Source of the DNA: Owenia fusiformis
Lineage: Eukaryota; Annelida; Polychaeta; Sabellida; Oweniidae
Length of the DNA: 64,000 nucleotides
Reading direction: 5' to 3'
NCBI GenBank assembly: GCA_903813345.2
Contig: CAIIXF020000005.1
Coordinates: 35,283,375-35,347,374 of the forward strand
Shown here: positions 55,743 through 64,000 of the stretch, one piece after another
Layout: each line of letters starts with the position of its first letter
Numbering within the stretch: the stretch's first letter is position 1
Position numbers and translations under genes: made by a program
The notes under the pieces: generated by a model
The model's input: only the letters and a program-made list of their open reading frames with translations
The model's database searches: none
What the model was told of the DNA's origin: nothing

Positions 55743-58700
55743 CTGAAATCAAATCAGTAATTGATTATTCAATTCAATTTATTTAGAAACATAAAATCAT
55801 ACAATATATTATACATTATATGAAAAAGACCCAAAGGGGGCGTTTTTGGAATATCTAGAGCATACATGATGGTAAAGGTGGTAAAAATGGTAATCTTCTG
55901 GTATCGAAGAGTTTTAAAACTAGCATTGTTTGTGTTATTTATTACACTGCATCAGATCATTATTAAAAATTAAGAATTTTCTTTTAGAAAATAACATAAT
56001 TATGTTCACAAAAATCTGTCTCATAATAATTCTGATAACATTCCGAGAAAGCATTTTAGAAACTAAACTAGGATGAGGAAATAACAGTTATTTACCTTGT
56101 TATCTCCCCCTGATACAGCTAAGATATTTCCAGTCACTGACCAACTGACGTGCCATACAACGTCATTGAATTTATGTAAAACTTTTGAGGTCCAATTGTT
56201 ACTTGTGCCATCATTGCTCCAGATTATGACCCTACAATCCTGGAATATAATCATCTTAATCATTTGCCATGATATACAATGGAGATAAATACACAAAGCG
56301 ACAACATGGAATTTTCATGCATTTCAGGCTTGGATTATCTGGGTTAATAAAGGACTTTTCATTACCTAAACTAGTTGATCTCCCTTAAGAGTTTTAATTC
56401 CATTTCTAGACATACATGCATTATATCAATTTCCTCAATATGTCAAACTAATACTGGGCACTAACCTGAGAACAACTGGCAATGATACTTTTAGGAAGTC
56501 CTATAGATGGCGCCCATGCCACATCCCGTACCCAATCACTATGGGCCTCCAATTTCTGTTCCTCAACCCATCTCTCATCCTGCTCTCTGTAACAAGATTT
56601 ATATATTGGCTAATAAGGTAATGGTACAAATAACAGCTGGATACAGATGACTGGATGATGGCCATATTGTAAGATACATTGTGCATTATACAACTATACG
56701 TCTTTTTAATTTTTTTTTATTTTTGTTATAGAGCAGAGACATTATAAGAAATGGTTATAGCTCAAGATTCTGAAATTCAAAAGTTTTGCTTCATCTTATA
56801 TTTCCTTTCATTAATTATTTGACTTTTAAAATTGTAACTATATAAACATAATGATCATTCATATTTATACAGGTTATTGCTTTCTGTTTTTGCCTTGGCC
56901 TGTTAATATCCAGTGCTTGTGATAAAACAAGTACTATTGAGATGCTTTAAAAGGTCACTTAATTGAAAACATTTTAGCAGAGACACCATTATTAAAGTTA
57001 AGCTGATGATTCAGTATTTTATCATTTAGCTCTCAATCATCCTTGTTTCGTGAGAGTAATTTAACCAGAGGTTCATTTTCAAATCTCAGAAATTAACCAT
57101 TTTTCTGATACTGAAACAACTAATACTATTACTGTCACACTGCAGTTACCTCCATATTTTTACAATATTGTCACATCCCCCAGAGACGAATCTTTTGACA
57201 ACGTTTTGCCGAGAACCTCCTGATTGGTCCAATAGAGCACCTGGATTTATAGCTGGGGCCCAACTCACTGCGTTACAGCCAATCTGGAAAAAGTGGATGT
57301 ACTAGTATTAAAATTGAAAATATTTTTGTCTCATCAGCCTTACTTCTCTATGCTGATAAAAACTTATATCTTGTGTCATGTATGTTTATGTTTTCATTTT
57401 TAAATGGAGAACAAACAGCATCAAATTAAACCACTATATTGTATTCAAATTATGGCAGGATTTTAATTTATAGCATATAATTACTTTTTGTTATTACTTG
57501 TCAATACATGTTTTGATTTCAATTAGCAATGATATAACAATAAGGCATAAACATGCAAAATGACATCACCTGCCATTTGTTACAGATGCCGAATGCTGAC
57601 CGCCAAACACCAATTGCCAAACACCATCCAAAAAGTTGAAGACCATAACAATATGTGGTGGTGACATAAACAAGCTTGACAATTGTTGATAATGACAGCA
57701 ATGCTTTGTATATATATAACGGGTGACCCCAAAAAATGCAACCCTCAATTTCTTCAATATTTTTCTTAAAAGCTCTTTGCCAGAGGATCCCACATTGAAT
57801 GAAGTCCTTGTGTGCCAAATCTCAGAGCAATTAACCTCCATTTAAGAAAAATATTGAAGAAATGGAGGGTTGCATTTTTTGGGTCACCCTGTATAATACC
57901 GTTTATATCTAGATACTCACAGTGTGTGCATCAGGTATCTTCTTGTAGTCCCAAGCCCCATCACCTGTTGTAGAAATCACTGAGATGCTACCATCAGAGC
58001 TACCACAAGCCAGCATCAAACCAAACTCATGAGGGGCCCAGCTGACTGAGTTCACTGGAAAACAGACACACTAAAAGTATTTAGCCTTGCCTCAGTCTGT
58101 ATTATCTTTTAATTACAATATAGTATCTCAATCTTCAATCATATTCAATGGTGAAGTAAAAGTAAAATAAAAATTATTATTGTTAAAAAGCTTCACTTGT
58201 ATATAGTCAACATTTAAGCTAATATTTAAGTCATAAAGAGGTTGATACTTTGATTTATACTAGTATTGCAATGTATCAAATGATTTTTTTCTAGTACGAG
58301 GGGTGATCCAAAAGTCTTGGACGCCCTGCTCTAATTTTGTTGGTTTTTAAAAAATTACTTTAAACTTTCCAATAATAAAGACCAACAACCTAACTACTTT
58401 GTGTGTTAATTTCATGGAGAAATAATATATTTGATATAGTTTTCTAGATAGTTTTTAATATAGGGACCCTGCCACCCGGAACGGTATTCGCACATGACAA
58501 CTTTCAGCCTTAAATGTTCCCGCCATTTCACTTGTTTCGCAAGTCTTGACCACTATCTTTCTTTGAATGTTGAATGTCAAACCATGTTAGTTTACTTCCT
58601 TTGTTATTAGGCAATCAATTAATTGTGTTTTGATTATCATGTCATCTACGACAATTTCTGTATATGTTTAATTCTAAGAAAATGACATCAGACAAGCAAC

Positions 58701-61700
58701 CCTCATTCTGGTATCATTTTTGCTCCAAGATGGCTGCTGAAATTGAGAAAATGAAAGAAATCAAAGTGGAACAAAGTATACTACGAGATATTCTCACTAT
58801 TGTTGACCTTGAGCAGCTACCATATGCACGATACAGTCTTTATGGCTCTGTGTGATTTTCTTCCTTTTCTCCAAGTTGAAACTTGAAAGAAGGGTTGAAA
58901 GAAAATGTTTTTTACCCATTGGATGAGGTTTAGAGTGGCACTCCAGCAGCATTTGTATCACATAAGCAATGGCAGTTTCATAAATGTCTTTTATTCATTG
59001 GTAAAGCGTTATGAAAAATGTATTCAAATTCGTGGAAAATATGTTGAAAAGTAGGTCTTATATGTGAAGATGATGATGGCAGATGACACTCATATTGAAA
59101 ATCGGAAATTCTCTCATATCATGACTGGTGTTAGGTTGTGCACATGCACCTAAAGTATTTGCCATATTATAACAGTTGTGACGTGATTTGCTATATTCAA
59201 ATACCGTTCTGGGTGGCTGCGACCCGGTATTAAAAACTATTTAGAAAAGTAGCTAAAATATATTATTTTCTGTTGTAACTTATACACAAAGTTGTTAAGA
59301 TGTTGATCTTTATCAACTGAAAGTTTCATGTAATTATATTAGAAAATAGCAAAGTTAGAGCGGGGCGTCCAAGACTTTTGGATCACCCCTCGTATAATAA
59401 ACCTTCCAGAAAACAAAGCTATTTTTATTTGAAGATCTTATAATAGCAGATCTGTAACCAGTTTTAAAAAAAATCCAGGAAGGGTTCAAAACTGCTAATT
59501 TTTTAAAAAATCACTAGAAAAGTGCTCAAAATGGTGAATTACTGCATGGCGGCCTGAGTAGTCATACTTATTTCATTGTAGTTATACAAACCATCGATTC
59601 AATCCTTCTTTTTATTTTGACATCATTTGTCACAAAATGCATTGATGCTTTGGTCATGTGACTCACCTGAGGAATCATGGTTGCTATGCTCGTGTAGTTT
59701 GTCCCATTTTCCATTTGTCTCTTTCCAGATGATGACTTTCCTATCGTAGCTACATGAAGCTAAGAGATTCCCGAACATAGGATGTGCCCAGGCTAACTGC
59801 CATACCGGACCCTCATGTCTGTAATAAACATGACAGAGATTTTTATGTTTTGATGAACTTAAGATGTGAACAGGTGAACCTTTGTGATGAAGTTAAGGGT
59901 TGCTAATAACATATGTACAATAAGAAATGTCTCATCTTAAAACCATTGGGACAAGCCAAAAGTGTTCAAGGGTTTACATCTAGAGGTTTTTCATATGAAA
60001 AATATGGCATATTAAAAAATGAAACCAAAAGATTTTCAAACGTAGAGGTGTTCAGATATACAGGTATTACTGAACAGTATATTGCTGTGTCTGCAATGTA
60101 AAATATTGAGCTCACTCAGAGTTTTTGTGATCAACACTGGATAATTTGTATGACTTTGCTTCAACTATATTGCCAGTAATTAAGGATGCAATACAACATA
60201 CAGTGGACTCAAACATAAAGGGTAACACACAAGTTATCTTGTTTCCTATATTTAATAAAAATAGCAGGTGGATTCTGCATCACTGCTGATCAGATTGGAC
60301 AGCAGTGAAATTAGAATTAATTAATTACTTACCCTGTTAGTGCAGTGACAAATGTCTGCTGTCCATTTCTGACATCAAATATTTTTACGGAGCGATCTGA
60401 GGAGCATGTAGCAAGTTTGACACCATAATAGTCCATCTGGGCATCATGCTGAAAATATGCAAGGTCATAATGTGAATCATACCTTACAAAAAATATTGTT
60501 TCAAGTCACATTCACAGAACATGCCAGCCTTTTTGGATTTCCTTAATCTAAATGTGTATTGTTATATTTCAAAGTCTCTTTAGAGTAATGTTATACACCT
60601 GTACTATGAAAAAGGTTTACAGAAGTAATAGAAGTTCAGAAAGATTTCAATGAGCTTTATCATAAAGTTACTCATGATTACAACTTTCTATGTTATATGT
60701 TATACTTACAATCATATCCTCATGACCAGTATCTATAGTGTTCATCACAGACACCTGAAATAGGGAAATATTTTGAGAAATCTGTCTGATTTTTTAAAAT
60801 TGCAGTAGCATATAGAAGGTTTAGAAGTTTGAGACGAACCTGATAATTATAGTGAGCTAATCTTTCTCTCTATGTGAAATATGTTTAGTATATATGTTTT
60901 TCAGTCACTCTAAGTTGAATATTTTAAAAACAAAAAGTGATCGAAAAATATCTAAAATATTTTTTCAGTGGTCCACTTTAGAATCATATTATTTGGAAAA
61001 TTACATTGGAGATCTATTGACTCAAGTATGAGGCCTTGAAACTGCTGCAAGTCTACATAGTAAACCTAAAACATAAACATTCAAAGGACCAAACTTTTGT
61101 AAGTTTTAAAAAGAAGTGTGAAATTAGCCCAAACCCCCAACAACATAACTATAGTCTTTTTCCCTATAGTTTATCATTTATGTTGAGGAAACATAAGAGT
61201 AGATAAATCATGATAGTAGATTTGAGAGGCAAGGCATTGGTGCAAGACTATTACCTGTCTTACAAATTAGCGAACTCCCATAGTAGTGTCTCGGAAGAAA
61301 GACACTGCGGCAGGCCAAAAATAAAGCGAAAAAATCTGGAGCATTTAGTTTGTTTTAATCCACTATTGCGTGTCCCTTTTTTTAAAAATTATGTTATATC
61401 TGGTACAAATGTATATTCCATGAGGGGAGGTGCGTCGAACTTTGACCTTTGGGGTTACTTAGTTTGACATGGGGCGACTTCAACTATTTCGACAATTGCC
61501 AAAAATTCATATTTCTGGGGTCGCCCATCTGGGATTAGATTTCGGAGGTTGGAGATTTTGATTTATTACTAAAATTTACAAAAAACAAACATTGCGGACG
61601 GTGTATATCGGAAATCTAAGGCAATGTCGAAATAGCCCCATGGTCGAAATAGCTCCATGACGCAGTAATCCCATTCGTTGAAGTTCAATGCATCTTCCCT

Positions 61701-62060
61701 ACTTTGCCCAATCATTTTTTACTAAAGATTTGCCGAGCGCAGTGTTTCCTTGAAGACTTGCCCGGAGACTAACAGTGTAACACTGCCGGATGTGACAAAT
61801 TAGGAGACTGTGATTAAAAAATCTAAAATTGAGATCGAAAAAGAAACAAAAGGGAAAAATAGTCATCATGGTCACTGATTCTCTGATCTGGTTAGGCAAG
61901 ACTTTTGAAATTTATGAAAAAAGTGATTTTTATTTTTCAAAAAAATTATTCAAAATAAATTATCGTGCTAGTCTATTGATTGACATATCAATTGCATTCC
62001 AAAAGCACAAAGTGTTATGTATTTCTGTTTATAACATTCCGCCACGACTAAACTTACCAT
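55635..62060 (-). CDS. SEC13: SEC13 WD40 protein, complete
   Basis: SEC13 is a six-bladed open beta-propeller. It pairs with SEC31 in the COPII outer coat, with NUP145C/NUP96 in the nuclear pore Y-complex, and works in GATOR2. Nine coding exons on the minus strand (62060-62058, 60754-60710, 60448-60333, 59818-59667, 58054-57921, 57283-57150, 56586-56466, 56239-56096, 55742-55635) give 957 nt, 318 residues (human 322). Visible blocks: [121 protein letters not shown] and SGGDNKVSLWKE. All junctions are GT-AG and in phase; no damage seen. The start codon is the last codon of exon 1, matching the family N-terminus MVSV. Confidence 0.97.
56096..56239 (-). CDS. SEC13: SEC13 exon 8
   Basis: Encodes [40 protein letters not shown] and AVSGGDNK (48 codons, phase 0-0). 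Confidence 0.97.
56466..56586 (-). CDS. SEC13: SEC13 exon 7
   Basis: Encodes [20 protein letters not shown] then [20 protein letters not shown], after one base that completes an arginine codon. Acceptor TTGTTACAG. Confidence 0.96.
57150..57283 (-). CDS. SEC13: SEC13 exon 6
   Basis: Encodes [40 protein letters not shown] and VKIW, including the long inter-strand loop typical of SEC13 blade 4. Acceptor CTTTTTCCAG. Confidence 0.96.
57542..57668 (-). repeat. Dispersed TGTCACCACC repeat, copy 5 (reverse)
   Basis: GCAAAATGACATCACCTGCC through ATATGTGGTGGTGACATA, the reverse complement of the copies in the CADPS introns, here in a SEC13 intron. Confidence 0.75.
57719..57891. mobile_element. 173-bp palindromic mariner-type MITE
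   Basis: GGGTGACCCCAAAAAATGCA continues into a left arm of about 50 bp, mirrored at the right (TGCATTTTTTGGGTCACCC). TA flanks 57717-57718 and 57892-57893. Intron of SEC13. Confidence 0.82.
57921..58054 (-). CDS. SEC13: SEC13 exon 5
   Basis: Encodes (V)[40 protein letters not shown] and DAHT. Acceptor CTGTTTTCCAG, donor GTGAGT. Confidence 0.97.
58297..59392. mobile_element. 1.1-kb mariner-like element with roughly 200-bp inverted arms
   Basis: The ends CGAGGGGTGATCCAAAAG and CTTTTGGATCACCCCTCG pair over 38 bp with one mismatch, then less perfectly for about 200 bp. TA lies outside both (58295-58296, 59393-59394). A short frame from 58682 reads [16 protein letters not shown], resembling the start of mariner transposases, then breaks, so the element is internally deleted. 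Sits in a SEC13 intron. Confidence 0.75.
59667..59818 (-). CDS. SEC13: SEC13 exon 4
   Basis: Encodes [40 protein letters not shown] and [10 protein letters not shown], blade 2. Acceptor TTTATTACAG, donor GTGAGT. Confidence 0.97.
60333..60448 (-). CDS. SEC13: SEC13 exon 3
   Basis: Encodes [20 protein letters not shown] then [18 protein letters not shown], blade 1. Acceptor ATATTTTCAG, donor GTAAGT. Confidence 0.97.
60710..60754 (-). CDS. SEC13: SEC13 exon 2
   Basis: Fifteen codons, [15 protein letters not shown], phase 0-0. This segment provides the extra strand that SEC13 partners complete. Acceptor CTATTTCAG. Confidence 0.95.
61440..61645. repeat. Possible decayed inverted repeat with GTCGAAATAG motifs
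   Basis: ATGGGGCGACTTCAACTATT and TTCGAC at the left face GTCGAAATAGCCCCAT at the right. Weak and asymmetric; in the first SEC13 intron, which otherwise shows nothing (60755-62057). Confidence 0.35.
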
Positions 62061-62135
62061 ATTTATGGATTTGAAGGCCAAAATTAAGCAAAATCGTATT
62101 TTCCTCCAGCCGGTGCGATGTGTACAAATATGGCG
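62058..62135 (-). CDS. SEC13: SEC13 exon 1: 5' UTR plus ATG
   Basis: The exon ends in ATAAATATG directly before GTAAGT, so only the start methionine is coded here. The upper limit is inferred from the GCCATATTTG motif at 62134-62125; the transcription start was not determined. Confidence 0.8.
62125..62134 (-). promoter_or_regulatory. SEC13: YY1-like motif GCCATATTTG at the SEC13 start
   Basis: CCGCCATATTTG matches the YY1 consensus around its CCATNTT core and is identical over ten bases to the motif in RPL9 exon 1. Confidence 0.5.
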
Positions 62136-62831
62136 GATTCCTTGTTTTAGTATTGCCTCTGAAATTCAAAGCAAGAAATTGTAGATTATATGAAAATTTA
62201 CCGATTTCAATCTTTAATAAAATTATTCAAGTAAAACATATACTTTTATTTAAATGAAAAAGTAATATCTCCTAAATTATATTGAGTTTATTCATGGAAA
62301 GTTAATAATTACCAATTCATTGAAGTTGATATTTTAGAGAAAACATCCGGTTCCACGATTCTAAAAAAATTAAAACTTTTCAAACTTCCACGTTTACAGC
62401 AATATAACCTTACGCATTGGTCGTTCAAATGTCGTAGGTGCTTCGTTGGAAGTACCTAAAAGTCGGTATACGACACCCTACTTATAAATACTTGTTCAAT
62501 ATTTATTTGGGCTATAACCTAGCGGAAATATGACAAACGGTAAGATTTTTACTCTCCAGTCTGAGTTTCCACAGGAGCTTGTACTGCTTGAAGACTGGTT
62601 ACTTATCTAAAGAATATGTTAAGACTTACCTATATGATTTATGTTGTATATCAATAGGATATTCTACTTTAGAAGACCACACGTTGGGTGACCTACGTAC
62701 ATGTACAACTGCACATCGATTTCCTGTGGAGATTATGAATGTGATGTCACAATTCCAATAAAGAAGCGGTCTTGGTTATGAAAACACAGAATTGAATCTC
62801 GCGCTAAGGGCTGTTGTTAAAAAGTCACTCC

Positions 62832-62900
62832 ATCCTAGTAGGGATTGAACCCAAGACCCCTCCTTTTCCGGTCTATTGCTATACCACTATTACTCGTAGC
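62832..62900 (-). repeat. tRNA-like SINE fragment
   Basis: On the minus strand, GTGGTATAGCAATAG (A-box-like, 62886-62872) is followed 22 nt later by GGTTCAATCCC (B box, 62850-62840), the RNA polymerase III promoter arrangement of tRNA-derived SINEs. No intact cloverleaf found, so not called a tRNA gene. Confidence 0.4.
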
Positions 62901-63240
62901 TGACTAAAAATTCAGCTTGCCCTACTTGTAAAAATTTGATCTCCCATCCAGTTCTTTCTTCAGTTGCGGTAACTTCTCACATAAACCACATGATAAATTA
63001 AACCATGGGCTTTACAAGTGATTGAAAACTCTCAAACATTTGACCTGTGAATATCATTATAATTGTTCATACTTTTCATTAACAATGTATAATGTATCTG
63101 TCCCAATAAGAAAACTCTAGTTCATTGTGCACTGTAAGGCTACGAGAATTGATAGCTACAGTAGTAAAACATAAATCTCAGCTTCCAATGTAAGATGGCA
63201 AAATTAAATGACATCATTGAAAATTTTGGTTTTCATTTAC

Positions 63241-63307
63241 CTACCACAGTGTCTATCCCAAACACTGCCACGATGATCATCAGATGATGAACTGTTGATA
63301 CAAGTTC
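63241..63307 (-). CDS. Possible exon of an unidentified minus-strand gene
   Basis: A 67-nt segment with a good acceptor (TTATTTTCAG) and donor (GGTAG|GTAAAT) on the minus strand. One frame reads TCINSSSSDDHRGSVWD then RHCGR; another reads ELVSTVHHLMIIVAVFG. I recognise neither. It lies upstream of SEC13 and could instead be an alternative SEC13 5' exon. Confidence 0.3.
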
Positions 63308-64000
63308 CTGAAAATAAGTTTAGGTCTGCGTTTTTATGAATTCCTGTTCTTTCTTTCCAGAGGACTGTTGAAAGCTCATTATATGCAAAGATCTGTTTTG
63401 AAAAATACCCAATCATTATTTAAACTATTTTCCAGCATACTCATTTGAGGGAATGATAGTGATAGCCCTGTTGGTGATTTGTACCTGTGGCTATATGAAA
63501 AGGGTGCCAAGACTACACAAGTGGTTCCTCTCAGAAAAGAAAGGTTTTCTAGGAATTTTTTATAAAAGTAAGTCACTTATTGAGATAACATTCACAGAAT
63601 TTAAGAAAAAACTATTTTAGTCCAACAAGAGGTGACCTAAATGTGGTCACCCTTTTGCACAGGATTAATTTTGTTTTTACAGCCCATTTTAATTGTGTTG
63701 TGCATTAATATAATAAAACCTAAAAAATAAACAATCAAAAGACCACAGTGCAATATTATACCTGGAAAATATTTTACTCACAAAATGTTTAACATTTCAG
63801 ATAAATTGGTTTAATTTGCAATAAACCTGTGGCCTCTTGAAATTTAAGTTTCAGCCATGTTATTTTGGGAAATTTACATGTCATAGAAGCATCAAAATAC
63901 ACAAGGCCATACATTTTAGTAGCCAAACCACAAGCAATCTAAGATGTAAAAACATTTTGCATGAAAAATATGAATGTAGTTTTCCTTATTTTTATCACAC

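Larger units (their letters stand above)
62140..64000. other. Region upstream of SEC13
   Basis: Contains only the SINE-like fragment at 62832 and the possible exon at 63241. An ATG followed by GTAAG at about 62529 could be a divergent first exon but has no support. Confidence 0.5.

Noticed and set aside
62527-62536. ATGACAAACG followed by GTAAG as a divergent first coding exon
   Set aside because: Three codons with a donor occur often by chance; no downstream exon or promoter motif was seen on the + strand.
62832-62900. A functional tRNA gene
   Set aside because: A- and B-box-like sequences are present, but the acceptor and anticodon stems do not pair convincingly, so it is treated as a SINE fragment.

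Overview
The window is animal nuclear DNA: AT-rich, intron-rich, with GT-AG introns, minisatellites and many short non-autonomous DNA transposons. The proteins are clearly metazoan. CADPS/CAPS reads closest, from memory, to invertebrate CAPS, with [18 protein letters not shown] and [10 protein letters not shown]. The repeat style (TTAA- and TA-flanked MITEs, a 5'-truncated LINE with a TAAA tail) suggests a marine invertebrate such as a lophotrochozoan or non-vertebrate deuterostome. I cannot name the species. Three protein-coding genes were rebuilt exon by exon, with reading phase checked at every junction.

Layout. (1) 1155-41387, + strand: the 3' two thirds of CADPS (CAPS, calcium-dependent activator protein for secretion). 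It starts in the C2 domain and runs through the PH domain and MUN/MHD region to three alternative terminal exons; the N-terminal coding part lies upstream of the window. (2) 41388-48259: CADPS 3' flank with minisatellites and at least five inverted-repeat elements, two of them abutting at a shared TTAA. (3) 48312-52968, - strand: complete RPL9 (ribosomal protein uL6), with a non-coding first exon that has a TOP-like start, a GCGCATGCGC (NRF-1-type) site and a GCCATATTTG (YY1-like) site. Its first intron holds a LINE fragment interrupted by a 121-bp-TIR transposon and a CAGGG-ended MITE. (4) about 54800-62135, - strand: complete SEC13, nine coding exons, 318 residues, with MITEs and a mariner-like element in its introns. 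(5) 62140-64000: mostly unassigned, with a tRNA-like SINE fragment and one possible minus-strand exon of another gene.

The most unusual feature is at 5656-8143. The 3' 60 nt of a CADPS PH-domain exon, with its splice donor and 37 nt of following sequence, is repeated in a near-perfect 97-bp array: the original plus 25 further copies. Each copy keeps an open 60-nt cassette in phase 1-1, a GTAAAT donor and an AG ahead of the cassette, so splicing to any one copy, or to several, would keep the reading frame. A separate 32-bp array just before the first CADPS exon in the window (about 838-1157) repeats that exon's own splice acceptor about ten times. The two arrays amplify opposite splice-site types in the same gene.

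The three genes have unrelated jobs: regulated dense-core vesicle exocytosis (CADPS), translation (RPL9), and COPII/nuclear pore/GATOR2 scaffolding (SEC13). No operon-like logic is implied. RPL9 and SEC13 lie in the same orientation and share a 10-nt motif near their transcription starts.
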